Shown here in pieces: positions 1 to 6,597 of a stretch of DNA of 14,475 bases (positions are counted from its first letter, which is position 1; the number at the start of each line of letters is the position of its first letter). Both the position numbers and the translations under genes were made by a program. The notes below the pieces were generated by a model, which saw only the letters and a list, made by a program, of their open reading frames with translations, searched no databases and had not been told where the DNA came from. Source of the DNA: Desulfobacteraceae bacterium (GTDB taxonomy: Bacteria; Desulfobacterota; Desulfobacteria; Desulfobacterales; Desulfobacteraceae); contig JAFLJU010000458.1 of the NCBI GenBank assembly GCA_022712835.1, forward strand, positions 1 to 14,475, written 5' to 3'.

Positions 1-507
1 GCGAATGTTAATAAAAACTCTTTTATGTTTAGTTTCAATTCCCTTCTCCTCTATTATTTTAAAATTGATCTAATCTTTGCTAATGCCTGATTCAATATTT
101 CTCCTAGGCATTTTCAATGAAGGTCAAACTCCGCTCTTTAAAATCGATCATCTTAATTTACTGGCAAAAAATCACCCCAATTTTTACGAATTGAGCGTAT
201 ATACAAAGTATTACAAATGCTCCGGCATGTCTACAAAGTTAAAACATATTTTAAAAAAAATATTTATTAAATCGGATCAGAAAAGGTGTGTGTTTTCCGT
301 TTGAAAATTCGCCTCTGGGTGAACGACCGGCAACCACCGGTCGGCAGAATAAAGTATGTCAATGAACACTACAAGCAATGCCTTTTTCGCGTGCTATTAA
401 ATACATGAAAAATTGACATTACACCTAAATTTGAGCATTACAGAAGAAAGAAAAAAAGTTTCTATTTTATTGGTCCCCAGCTGGACGAAACAGTTGTGCT
501 CATAGTC
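1..507. other. AT-rich region with no supported gene
   Basis: This stretch holds no gene that I can support. The only open frame of note (77-304, plus) has no convincing ribosome site, no recognisable motif, and a composition like the surrounding AT-rich DNA. One perfect hairpin (324-343) lies inside it and is listed separately. The neighbouring transporter operon is transcribed toward this region and probably ends at its right edge. Confidence 0.6.
324..343. repeat. perfect 7-bp inverted repeat (GC-rich hairpin)
   Basis: CGACCGG and CCGGTCG flank a 6-base loop (CAACCA). It is a GC-rich stem in otherwise AT-rich DNA. Neither strand shows a T-tract directly after it, so it is not a typical intrinsic terminator. 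It lies about 200 bases beyond the stop of the minus-strand permease and could be a second 3' barrier or a small operator. The function is unknown. Confidence 0.5.
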
Positions 508-537
508 AAAAAAGGTACTGATTTCAATATCAGGTCC
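508..537 (-). terminator. weak intrinsic terminator after the ABC permease
   Basis: On the minus strand, directly after the permease stop, CTGAT/ATCAG forms a 5-bp stem with a 6-base loop. It can be extended by two outer G-C pairs across a 2x2 internal loop, and it is followed by six consecutive T. The position right behind the stop codon is typical of a terminator, but the stem is weak. Confidence 0.4.
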
Positions 538-1329
538 TTAGATGGACTTTTTGTTAAATACCAAGAGTGTCAGGGCGATAAGCAGAAGAGTGAACCCAAG
601 GACATTTATGATTGGATGAATGGGTCCAAGGTTCATAAATTCACTTTGGGAAATTAATGTGTCGGCATAGGCCTGGACCATGAACAATTTCGGGTATAGA
701 ATCCGCCATAGTTCAGGGGGGGGCTGTGCGCCAGAAGATGTCATGGCGGCAAACAGCTCAGAGTTTAAGAGGCGATAGCCCCCATCGGAAACAAATCCTG
801 TGCACAAAAGACCCAGTGCAAACAGGACGCTGATAAAACCGGGCATCAGCAAAGAAAATAAACAGATGGCCGTGACAATAAACAACAGATTCACTGAACA
901 GATGATGGATGCCGCTATATATCCGAAATTTAAATTGCCGCTCTGGAACCAGACAATTAAAAACACCGTTGAATGTAACATCAGCATAAACCCGGAAGCC
1001 AGAAACCAAGTGCCGAACAGTCTGCCAAGCACATATTCCCACCGCTTGACAGGTCTTGAAAGAAACATCTGCATTGATCCATCGTTCTGGTCCCTGGTGA
1101 AAATTCTCATGGATAACATGGAAACCATCAGCAGCATTCCCATCACAATCACCTGGAAAATGAGACGGGAAACATCCCAGATGCCTCCCTGTTGACCGTT
1201 GACCATATAATCTGTGGAATAACAGCCCCGCATTAGAAATAAAAGTCCCATGGACATGGCCAGGAGAAGATAAAAACTTTTGGCCTTCATTTGGTCGACA
1301 ATGGTATATTGTGCAATTTTAATAAACAT
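538..1329 (-). CDS. ABC-2 type transporter permease
   Basis: The 263-aa integral membrane protein has about six hydrophobic segments (roughly residues 18-36, 58-76, 105-128, 136-160, 163-182 and 243-258). This matches the usual topology and length of ABC-2/NosY-type permeases that pair with a separate ATPase. A cytoplasmic stretch after the second segment (around residues 76-100) contains an RDQNDGSMQMFLSRPVKR motif, resembling the conserved 'D-x-G-T-x-LLS-RP-R-x' coupling region of this family. The start lies only 12 bases after the stop of the ATPase gene and has no good Shine-Dalgarno of its own, so translation is probably coupled. The substrate cannot be read from the sequence; such pairs export drugs, lipids or peptides or help assemble membrane proteins. 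No link to aromatic degradation is evident. Confidence 0.85.
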   Translation of the reverse strand: MFIKIAQYTIVDQMKAKSFYLLLAMSMGLLFLMRGCYSTDYMVNGQQGGIWDVSRLIFQVIVMGMLLMVSMLSMRIFTRDQNDGSMQMFLSRPVKRWEYVLGRLFGTWFLASGFMLMLHSTVFLIVWFQSGNLNFGYIAASIICSVNLLFIVTAICLFSLLMPGFISVLFALGLLCTGFVSDGGYRLLNSELFAAMTSSGAQPPPELWRILYPKLFMVQAYADTLISQSEFMNLGPIHPIINVLGFTLLLIALTLLVFNKKSI

Positions 1330-1341
1330 TTTATTGGGTCT

Positions 1342-2061
1342 TTATAAAGGGGGATTGTTTTGGGTGATATATTTGACAAAAACATCTTCAAGGCTTTCGC
1401 CCTGTGCCAATATTGCGTCAATTGAATCTTTTATGACTATTTTGCCTTGGTTCATGATGGCCGCGGTATCACATGTCTTTTCAACCTCTGACAATAGGTG
1501 GGAATTTAAGACAATCGTTGTTTCATTTTGCCTCAGGGAATCAAGGATTTTTCGAATATCCCTGATTCCCATGGGATCAAGGCCTGAAATCGGTTCATCC
1601 AGGATCAACAGCTCCGGAGTTCCCAGGATGGCCGCAGCAATACCGATCCGTTGTTTCATCCCCTTTGAATAGCCATCGCTCTTTTTCTTTTCCCTTCCTG
1701 ACATTGAGACAACTTCCACAACCCGTTCAATTTCAACTCGTGCTTTTTTCCCGGACAATCCGATGAGTGCTGCATGGCGACGAAGATATTCAAGTCCGGA
1801 TAGGGTTGGGGGAATCATGTGCTGTTCTGCGATATATCCAATATTTTTTCTGGCCCGGGTTTTGAAACAGGGAATTCCATTTATCGTGATGCTGCCTGAA
1901 GTGGGTTGAATAAATCCCAACAGCATTTTTATAATGGTCGTCTTGCCGGCACCATTGGGGCCAAGCAATGCAAAAAATTCGCCTTTATTAATTTGGTATG
2001 AAACTGTGTCCACAGCTGTTAGGTCACCAAATTTTTTTGTTACTGCATCCAATACAATCAT
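1342..2061 (-). CDS. ABC transporter ATP-binding protein
   Basis: The 239-aa nucleotide-binding subunit partners the adjacent permease. Visible motifs in order are Walker A GPNGAGKT (34-41), a Q-loop region at about Q80, a variant signature YSKGMKQR (131-138, the form typical of the CcmA/NosF/DrrA exporter branch in place of LSGGQ), Walker B LLILDEP (151-157), D-loop SGLD (159-162) and H-loop His188. All catalytic elements are intact and the length is normal for a stand-alone ATPase. The start is supported by GAGGAT (complement of 2066-2071) a few bases upstream. It is the first gene of a two-gene operon, probably acting as a dimer on the cytoplasmic face of a permease dimer. The substrate is unknown. 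Confidence 0.92.
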   Translation of the reverse strand: MIVLDAVTKKFGDLTAVDTVSYQINKGEFFALLGPNGAGKTTIIKMLLGFIQPTSGSITINGIPCFKTRARKNIGYIAEQHMIPPTLSGLEYLRRHAALIGLSGKKARVEIERVVEVVSMSGREKKKSDGYSKGMKQRIGIAAAILGTPELLILDEPISGLDPMGIRDIRKILDSLRQNETTIVLNSHLLSEVEKTCDTAAIMNQGKIVIKDSIDAILAQGESLEDVFVKYITQNNPPL

Positions 2062-2112
2062 TTTTATCCTCGGTTCACACCTGTTCTTATCAATGCCAGC
2101 TATTTGAAAGGT

Positions 2113-2142
2113 TATCTACAGTGATCGGGGGGCGCTTGTCAA
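2113..2142 (-). promoter_or_regulatory. candidate promoter of the ABC transporter operon
   Basis: On the minus strand a perfect -35 TTGACA (complement of 2137-2142) is followed after 18 bases by TAGATA (complement of 2113-2118), a weak -10. It lies about 50 bases upstream of the ATPase start. The -35 is convincing and the -10 is not. Confidence 0.35.
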
Positions 2143-2228
2143 TCAATATGGTTTCCCCATTGGCCGGGATTATTTCATCTGCAGTCCCTAATGATTTTAT
2201 AAAATTTAATATTTTTTTGCTGCCTAAA

Positions 2229-2267
2229 ATCAAAAAGTCCCTGGACGGTATTCCCCCCAGAGACTTT
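2229..2267 (-). terminator. intrinsic terminator of the cold-shock gene
   Basis: AAAGTC/GACTTT and CTGG/CCAG form an 11-position stem with one mismatch and a 12-base loop (2234-2267). On the minus strand the stem runs into TTTTTGATTTT. It lies about 60 bases downstream of the cold-shock gene stop and separates it from the transporter operon. The plus strand also shows T-richness after the stem, so it may work in both directions. Confidence 0.65.
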
Positions 2268-2330
2268 AATTTTCTTTCACCCGGAGACTTACGTCACCTT
2301 GATGAGGTTTTGCACAAATAAATCCGTTGA

Positions 2331-2534
2331 CTACAGTACGGTTACATTTGCAGCAGCAGGACCTTTTTGTCCATCTTCGATATCAAAGGAAACACGGTCC
2401 CCTTCATTCAAGGATTTGAATCCTGCTGCATTGATTGCTGAATGATGTACAAACACATCTTTTCCGCCATCTTCTTGTTCAATAAATCCAAATCCTTTCG
2501 AGTCGTTAAACCATTTTACGGTACCGGTCGCCAT
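2331..2534 (-). CDS. CspA-family cold-shock protein
   Basis: This is a 67-aa single cold-shock domain, full length for the family, which binds single-stranded nucleic acid and acts as an RNA chaperone in the cytoplasm. The two RNA-binding motifs are clear: RNP1 KGFGFI (about 13-18) and RNP2 VFVHHSAI (about 27-34), with the N-terminal GTVKWFN typical of the family. AGGAGA (complement of 2543-2548) sits 8 bases before the start. The gene has its own promoter, a leader of roughly 130 bases with a strong hairpin, and a terminator, so it is monocistronic. The long structured leader is usual for cspA-type genes and suggests control at the RNA level, but cold induction cannot be shown from sequence. 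It is divergent from the benzoyl-CoA genes. Confidence 0.95.
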   Translation of the reverse strand: MATGTVKWFNDSKGFGFIEQEDGGKDVFVHHSAINAAGFKSLNEGDRVSFDIEDGQKGPAAANVTVL

Positions 2535-2585
2535 GCTGGGAATCTCCTGTTAAAAAAAAGTATAAAGAATGCCTGTTCCAAAGTT

Positions 2586-2618
2586 AAGGAGTGTTCCATT
2601 TTTTGGAGCACACTCCTT
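2586..2618 (-). promoter_or_regulatory. hairpin in the cold-shock gene 5' leader
   Basis: AAGGAGTGT pairs with ACACTCCTT (9 bp). Beyond a 2-base GC bulge, TCCA pairs with TGGA around a loop of five T (plus strand). In the minus-strand transcript this hairpin lies 50-85 bases upstream of the start codon and contains a Shine-Dalgarno-like AAGGAG in its stem. It may be a structural element of the cold-shock leader; no specific family is recognised. Confidence 0.55.
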
Positions 2619-2669
2619 TGATGAGTAAACACAATCCAATGTGTTCTATATGAAACAAGTTAGGAATAG

Positions 2670-2699
2670 CTATAGTTAGGATTGCCCGTATATGTCAAG
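2670..2699 (-). promoter_or_regulatory. promoter of the cold-shock gene
   Basis: On the minus strand a perfect -35 TTGACA (complement of 2694-2699) is followed after 18 bases by TATAGC (complement of 2670-2675). This predicts a transcript start near 2663 and a leader of about 130 bases. Short direct repeats GTTAGGA (plus-strand 2660-2666 and 2676-2682) flank the -10. Confidence 0.6.
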
Positions 2700-2710
2700 T
2701 AATTTTTTTG

Positions 2711-2746
2711 AAAATTTAGGCCATGATGGTGATTGACCTAAATTTT
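2711..2746. repeat. 10-bp inverted repeat between divergent promoters
   Basis: AAAATTTAGG and CCTAAATTTT are perfect inverted arms around a 16-base centre. The centre contains its own small palindrome, CCATGATGG. The repeat lies upstream of both -35 boxes, between the cold-shock promoter and the promoter of the benzoyl-CoA genes. This fits either an operator or an insulating hairpin. No T-tract long enough for a good terminator follows. Confidence 0.5.
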
Positions 2747-2815
2747 ATCCAACCTGAGGTATAAATTGATATCATTTGGACGAGCGGTTAGATTTTAAAA
2801 AAAAAGAATAAATTC

Positions 2816-2844
2816 TTGACGTGTAGCTGTAATATAACTATAAA
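2816..2844 (+). promoter_or_regulatory. promoter P1 of the had-bamA operon
   Basis: TTGACG and TATAAA are separated by 17 bases, with an A-rich tract upstream that could act as an UP element. The predicted transcript start is near 2851, giving a leader of about 58 bases before the small AbrB-like gene. One copy of a 19-bp box fills the spacer and -10 region and a second covers the start of the transcript, so the promoter is placed for repression. Confidence 0.7.
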
Positions 2845-2874
2845 GCATCTAAGTAGTAGCTGGAATATATCTCT
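2823..2874 (+). promoter_or_regulatory. two direct operator-like boxes in P1
   Basis: GTAGCTGTAATATAACTAT (2823-2841) and GTAGCTGGAATATATCTCT (2856-2874) match at 16 of 19 positions. They lie 33 bases apart, about three helical turns. The first box also has partial dyad symmetry (TAGCT, seven bases, AACTA). A related box occurs in the promoter of bamB (6579-6597). The placement over the promoter spacer and the transcript start suggests binding of a repressor; the protein is unknown. Confidence 0.6.
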
Positions 2875-2908
2875 TTTCTGGTTATTCCATAAAAAGGAGT
2901 TACCCATT

Positions 2909-3088
2909 ATGACCCAGGAAGATGACATCAGTGGCCGTTTTATAGAAAATGGTACCAGGATTAAAGTAAAATTTGAAATCTATGGAGAAGAGCTCATTGA
3001 AAAAAAGGTCAAGTCAAGTGGTAACTCTGGTAGGGTTTACCTGCCACCTGAATGGATCGGGACAAAAGTTAAAGTGGTGAAATGCTGA
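2909..3088 (+). CDS. small MazE/AbrB-like protein (DUF2080 type)
   Basis: This 59-aa protein has the core SSGNSGRVYLPPEW (36-49). It is very close to the SGNSGRI-x-LPKEW signature of DUF2080 'transposon-encoded' proteins and, more distantly, to the GNS-x-RIP core of MazE antitoxins. Both belong to the SpoVT/AbrB swapped-hairpin DNA-binding fold. The start at 2909 is chosen because AAGGAG (2894-2899) lies 9 bases upstream; a longer frame from 2816 has no ribosome site and would begin inside the promoter. The gene is the first after P1 and lies 84 bases ahead of had, so it is probably cotranscribed. No transposase, toxin gene or insertion-sequence end is visible nearby. A role as local regulator is inference; the family assignment rests on motif recall. 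Confidence 0.75.
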   Translation: MTQEDDISGRFIENGTRIKVKFEIYGEELIEKKVKSSGNSGRVYLPPEWIGTKVKVVKC

Positions 3089-3123
3089 AAAGATAAGTTG
3101 TTAAACGAACATGCATATGATCG

Positions 3124-3143
3124 GCCTCTTTCAACAAAGAGGC
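3124..3143 (+). terminator. perfect 8-bp hairpin between the small gene and had
   Basis: GCCTCTTT and AAAGAGGC enclose a CAAC loop. Only TT follows before GG, so intrinsic termination would be weak. It lies 30 bases before the had start and could partly attenuate transcription, stabilise the mRNA or mark a processing site. Confidence 0.4.
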
Positions 3144-3172
3144 TTGGTAACCTTATAATAAGGAGAGAATAA

Positions 3173-4285
3173 ATGGGAAGTGTGCCTGAAAAAATCTGGA
3201 CCTGGCAAATGACCAGTCCTTTTAAGAAGGATAGGGAAACTGGAGTTGAAACTCCCGGAAAACTGGAAAAAACCCAGATAGCGGTACCTGAACTAAATCC
3301 TGGAGAGGTGCTGGTTGAAGTTGCTGGCTGCGGTATCTGCCACACCGATCTTGGATATTTTTACCACGGGGTTCCCACGGTGAATGCGCCACCCTTAACC
3401 CTTGGTCATGAAATTTCCGGTATTGTTGTGGACGCAGCCGATGATGCCCAATCCTGGAAGGGCAAAGAAGTGATCATCCCTGCGGTTATGCCCTGCCGGA
3501 AATGTTATCTTTGCAAGACCGGAAGGGGAAATCGGTGTCTTGCACAGAAAATGCCGGGTAACAGCATGGGGATTTACGGCGGGTTTTCAAGCCATATTCC
3601 GGTGCCTGCCATTGATCTTTGTGAGGTCAAAAATCGTGGGGGTATCCCTTTGGAAAAATTGGCCGTTGTGGCAGATGCCGCGACAACACCCTTCCAGGCC
3701 GCCAAACGTGCCGATGTTCAAGTGGGGGATAATACCATTGTCATTGGGGTTGGCGGGGTAGGGCAATATATGGTGCAGGTTCTTAAGGCCCTGGGGGCTG
3801 CCACCGTGGTTGCCATAGATATCAACCAGGAACGCTTAGACACCATGTTAAAAAATGGGGCCGATCTTGGGGTTAATTCCATGGGCAAAACGCCCAGGGA
3901 TATCTCCGGGGAACTCAAAGCATATAGAAAAGAAAATGGGCTGCCCTCAACCGGCTGGAAAATATTTGAAGTTTCCGGAAGCAAACCCGGCCAGGAACTT
4001 GGCCTTGCATTGTTAAGCTTTACCGGGAAAATGGTGGTGGTGGGATTTGGTCCCCACAAGGTGGAGTATTCCATTTCAAGACTCATGGCATTTGATGCAG
4101 AGCTCATAGGTTCCTGGGGATGTTTGCCCGAATACTATCCATCGGTGCTGAATATGATCACCAGCAAAAAAATTAATTTCGAAGAATTTGTCCAGACCCG
4201 GCCCATGTCAACCATAGTAGAAAGTTTTGACGAGGCCCATAAAAAATCACCGGATCAGAGAATCGTATTGGTGCCTGATTTTTAA
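3173..4285 (+). CDS. had: 6-hydroxycyclohex-1-ene-1-carbonyl-CoA dehydrogenase
   Basis: The 370-aa zinc-dependent medium-chain dehydrogenase oxidises 6-hydroxycyclohex-1-ene-1-carbonyl-CoA to the 6-oxo compound with NAD+ in the lower benzoyl-CoA pathway (cytoplasm). The catalytic zinc region is GCGICHTD (Cys53, Cys56) with GHE (His79-Glu80). The structural zinc site has the full four-cysteine set Cys108, Cys111, Cys114 and Cys122. The nucleotide-binding loop is GVGGVG (192-197), and an Asp after the next strand (VVAID) fits NAD. The length matches the Thauera-type enzyme. GGAG precedes the ATG by about 8 bases. Position upstream of bamA supports this specific function over a generic alcohol dehydrogenase. 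It is followed after 21 bases by the SDR gene. Confidence 0.93.
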   Translation: MGSVPEKIWTWQMTSPFKKDRETGVETPGKLEKTQIAVPELNPGEVLVEVAGCGICHTDLGYFYHGVPTVNAPPLTLGHEISGIVVDAADDAQSWKGKEVIIPAVMPCRKCYLCKTGRGNRCLAQKMPGNSMGIYGGFSSHIPVPAIDLCEVKNRGGIPLEKLAVVADAATTPFQAAKRADVQVGDNTIVIGVGGVGQYMVQVLKALGAATVVAIDINQERLDTMLKNGADLGVNSMGKTPRDISGELKAYRKENGLPSTGWKIFEVSGSKPGQELGLALLSFTGKMVVVGFGPHKVEYSISRLMAFDAELIGSWGCLPEYYPSVLNMITSKKINFEEFVQTRPMSTIVESFDEAHKKSPDQRIVLVPDF

Positions 4286-4306
4286 AATAACCAAAGGGAA
4301 ACAAAG

Positions 4307-5056
4307 ATGAAGTTAGAAGGAAAGAAAGCCATTATTACCGGGGCAAGCCGGGGAATCGGTCGGGCCGTGGCCCTGATGTTTGCAAAGCAGGGGGCAGATA
4401 TCCTGGTGAATGATCTTGTGGTTGACGATGCGGCAAAACAGACCGTGGCCGAGATCGAAAAATTGGGGCGCAAAGCCATTGCGGTTGCCGCCAATGTAGC
4501 CGATTATAAAAGTGCACAGGATATGGTCCATGAATGTGTGAAACGCTTGGGCGGGGTTGATATTCTGGTGAACAATGCCGGAATTTCCAGACCTTCCATG
4601 CTGCTTAAAATGAAGGAAGAAGATTGGGATCTGGTGATGGATGTCAATTTGAAAGCTGCCTTTAATACCACCCAGGCGGCGGGCGCTTACATGAAAGAAC
4701 AAAAATATGGCAAGATTATTAATGTGATTTCAACCGCCGGTATTTTCGGGACCGTAGGCCAGATCAATTATGCCGCTGCAAAGGCAGGTATCATTGGATT
4801 TACAAAATCAGCTTCCCGGGAGCTTGGCCGTTACGGTGTCAATGTAAATGTGGTCTGTCCCGGCATTACAAAGACAGAAATGACGGGCAAACTTCAGTCC
4901 GATGAGAAGCTTCGAAAAATTTATGAAGGCAGAATTCAATTGGGAAGGTTTGCGGAGCCCGAAGAAATTGCCCCTGCATTTTTGTTTTTGGCTTCGGATG
5001 ATGCCTCTTATATCACCGGCCAGATTCTGGGTGTGGATGGCGGATATATCGGTTAG
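4307..5056 (+). CDS. SDR-family oxidoreductase, FabG-like
   Basis: This is a 249-aa classical short-chain dehydrogenase. The cofactor motif TGASRGIG is at 11-18, NNAG at 89-92, and the catalytic set Asn114, Ser142, Tyr155 and Lys159 is complete. Asp36 at the end of the second strand suggests NAD(H) rather than NADP(H). The C-terminal ITGQILGVDGGY is typical of FabG-like members. AAGGGAA upstream supports the ATG. It is inserted between had and bamA with a short gap to had, so it is probably part of the pathway. A plausible but unproven role is oxidation of a hydroxyacyl-CoA such as 3-hydroxypimeloyl-CoA, the product of BamA. The name '3-oxoacyl-ACP reductase' would be the default annotation and is likely wrong in function here. 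Confidence 0.85.
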   Translation: MKLEGKKAIITGASRGIGRAVALMFAKQGADILVNDLVVDDAAKQTVAEIEKLGRKAIAVAANVADYKSAQDMVHECVKRLGGVDILVNNAGISRPSMLLKMKEEDWDLVMDVNLKAAFNTTQAAGAYMKEQKYGKIINVISTAGIFGTVGQINYAAAKAGIIGFTKSASRELGRYGVNVNVVCPGITKTEMTGKLQSDEKLRKIYEGRIQLGRFAEPEEIAPAFLFLASDDASYITGQILGVDGGYIG

Positions 5057-5141
5057 GCGAAAAAATTTGTCAAACTGAGAATAAATGGGAAATATGCGGT
5101 TTTAATTATTGTTGGTTATTAATGAATAAAGGAGATTTAAG

Positions 5142-6278
5142 ATGAGTCTTGAGTGGATGCCAAGAGATAACGAAGTCAAGGACCATGCATTGCATAGAAA
5201 CCCCCATTGGGGAACCGAAGCGCCTTGTGTTATGTATGAAAAAAAACCATTGACGGACCCCGATGGAAATGTGACACCAAAGTTATTTGTAGCCTGGATC
5301 ACCTTGAACAATCCCAAACAGTATAATTCTTATACCACGGATATGGTTAAAGGTGTGATTGCCGGTTTTGAGAATGCATCTCTGGACAGAAGTGTCGTGG
5401 CCGTTGTGTTCACAGCCGTCGGACCCTATGCCTTTTGTACCGGCGGAAATACCAAGGAATATTCTGAGTTTTATTCAAAAAGATGTGATGAATATGGTCA
5501 GTACATAGATCTTTTTAACCACATGGTGGACTCCATTCTTGCCTGCAAAAAACCGGTTATTTGCCGGGTGAACGGCATGCGGGTTGCCGGCGGTCAGGAA
5601 ATAGGGCTTGCCTGTGATATTACAGTGTCCTCTGATCTTGCCATCTTCGGTCAGGCAGGACCCAAACACGGATCCGCCCCTGCTGGTGGTTCTACGGATT
5701 TTCTTCCCTGGTTTTTGACTGCTGAAGATGCCATGTGGAACTGTGTATCCTGTGAAATGTGGTCTTCCTATAAGATGAAAACCAAGGGCATGATCTCCAA
5801 GGTGGTTCCCGTCCTGAAAATTGACGGTGAATGGGTGAGAAACCCCACCATTATTACGGATAAATACTTGGAAGACGGTGAGATCGTCTACGGCGAATCC
5901 AAATCCGGACAGGCCCTTAAAGACGGGAGAGCTCTGCTCAAACAGCACCAGGCCGATGCGGATTTTGAATTGCTTGACAAGGAAGTCAACACTGTGATCT
6001 GGAGGTTTGCAAATCTTTTCCCGGGTTGCCTGATCAAATCCATTGACGGTATTCGTCAGAAAAAGAAATTTTTCTGGGATACCATGAAAAATGATCACAG
6101 ACATTGGCTGGCGGCAAATATGGGTGGTGAAGCATTCCTAGGGTTTGGTGCATTTAATACCAAGAAAATCACAGGTCAGGATACCGTTGATTTTATCAAA
6201 TTCCGTCAAAATGTGGCGGATTCCCAAAAGTGGGATGACGAGATGTTTGAAAGTGTCATGGGAAAACCCAGGGAATAA
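5142..6278 (+). CDS. bamA: 6-oxocyclohex-1-ene-1-carbonyl-CoA hydrolase (ring opening)
   Basis: This 378-aa crotonase-superfamily enzyme (also called Oah) adds two waters to 6-oxocyclohex-1-ene-1-carbonyl-CoA and hydrolytically opens the ring to 3-hydroxypimeloyl-CoA. It is the usual marker gene of anaerobic aromatic degradation. Family features include the N-terminal extension (MSLEWMPRDNEVKDH-type), the oxyanion-hole region AFCTGGNTKEYSEFY, and NGMRVAGGQEIGLACD followed by GQAGPKHGSAPAGGSTDFLPW. The length is normal and no frameshift is seen. GGAG (5131-5134) lies 7 bases before the ATG. The gene ends the P1 operon: a short tandem repeat overlaps its stop codon and a strong terminator follows about 100 bases later. 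Confidence in the specific function is high because this subfamily is very distinct. Confidence 0.97.
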   Translation: MSLEWMPRDNEVKDHALHRNPHWGTEAPCVMYEKKPLTDPDGNVTPKLFVAWITLNNPKQYNSYTTDMVKGVIAGFENASLDRSVVAVVFTAVGPYAFCTGGNTKEYSEFYSKRCDEYGQYIDLFNHMVDSILACKKPVICRVNGMRVAGGQEIGLACDITVSSDLAIFGQAGPKHGSAPAGGSTDFLPWFLTAEDAMWNCVSCEMWSSYKMKTKGMISKVVPVLKIDGEWVRNPTIITDKYLEDGEIVYGESKSGQALKDGRALLKQHQADADFELLDKEVNTVIWRFANLFPGCLIKSIDGIRQKKKFFWDTMKNDHRHWLAANMGGEAFLGFGAFNTKKITGQDTVDFIKFRQNVADSQKWDDEMFESVMGKPRE

Positions 6279-6322
6279 AATCCCTGAGATAAAACCCTGG
6301 GGATAAAACCCAGGAGATAAGA
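6266..6322 (+). repeat. 14-bp degenerate tandem repeat over the bamA stop
   Basis: Four adjacent units are seen: ACCCAGGGAATAAAA (6266-6280), TCCCTGAGATAAAA (6281-6294), CCCTGGGGATAAAA (6295-6308) and CCCAGGAGATAAGA (6309-6322). The first contains the bamA stop codon. The CCCAGG/CCCTGG cores alternate and can pair with one another, so the transcript could fold. It probably arose by local duplication. Confidence 0.7.
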
Positions 6323-6373
6323 CACAAACAGCAAATAACTATCGAAAATTAAGTGATAGATTAAGTAAGATAA

Positions 6374-6421
6374 TTTATGGTTCAAACCTAGGTTTTGGGG
6401 GTTTGAACCATAAAATTTTTT
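6374..6421 (+). terminator. strong intrinsic terminator after bamA
   Basis: A perfect 15-bp stem TTTATGGTTCAAACC (6374-6388) / GGTTTGAACCATAAA (6400-6414) has an 11-base loop and is followed by six T (6416-6421). It ends the P1 operon, so bamB onward needs its own promoter. The AT-rich base and complementary A/T runs may also let it act on the opposite strand. From 6422 to 6560 I see no gene or other clear element. Confidence 0.88.
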
Positions 6422-6560
6422 GAGGGTGAACGCTTATGGAAAGCGCAATCCTTAAGTTTTAAGTCTGTTGTCTGGAGCATAATTGTCTGCTTCCCTATTT
6501 GTTCCCATATTAGGCGGGTAAATAAAGGGGATTTCATTTTCTAAAAAAGGCAATTTCTCC

Positions 6561-6590
6561 TTGACACGTAGTTATTATGTAGCTTATATA
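6561..6590 (+). promoter_or_regulatory. promoter P2 of the bamB operon
   Basis: A perfect -35 TTGACA (6561-6566) is followed by TATATA (6585-6590, 18-base spacer) or TTATAT (17-base spacer). The predicted start is near 6597, leaving a leader of about 135 bases before bamB. The spacer carries boxes related to those in P1. The leader includes a small palindrome GCATA-TACGG-TATGC (6638-6652) of unknown role. Confidence 0.7.
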
Positions 6591-6597
6591 TAGTTAC
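6568..6597 (+). promoter_or_regulatory. operator-like boxes in P2
   Basis: GTAGCTTATATATAGTTAC (6579-6597) has dyad symmetry (GTAGCT, seven bases, AGTTAC; 5 of 6 positions pair) and matches the first P1 box at 13 of 19 positions. A second, weaker copy, GTAGTTATTATGTAGCTTA (6568-6586), overlaps it with an 11-base offset, one helical turn. Both lie between -35 and the expected start, as in P1. Confidence 0.55.

Noticed and set aside
77..304. 75-codon open frame in the left AT-rich region
   Set aside because: It has no ribosome site, no recognisable domain and no operon context; it looks like a chance frame in non-coding DNA.
800..1195. Plus-strand open frame opposite the permease gene
   Set aside because: It is a shadow of the minus-strand coding sequence without its own ribosome site or motif.
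2660..2682. AATAGCTATAGTTAGG in the cold-shock promoter as a further copy of the 19-bp box
   Set aside because: The half-site spacing differs and only short AT-rich pieces match; this is expected by chance.
3086..3172. TGA of the small AbrB-like gene as a third selenocysteine codon; the frame stays open for 27 more codons to a TAA touching the had start
   Set aside because: Related proteins end near this point, the extension has no family match, and the downstream hairpin loop (CAAC) lacks GU and lies about 43 bases away, outside the usual SECIS distance. It is treated as a normal stop.
6374..6414. GGTTCAAACC resembles a tRNA T-arm
   Set aside because: No acceptor, D or anticodon arms surround it, and the sequence is fully explained as one arm of a terminator stem.
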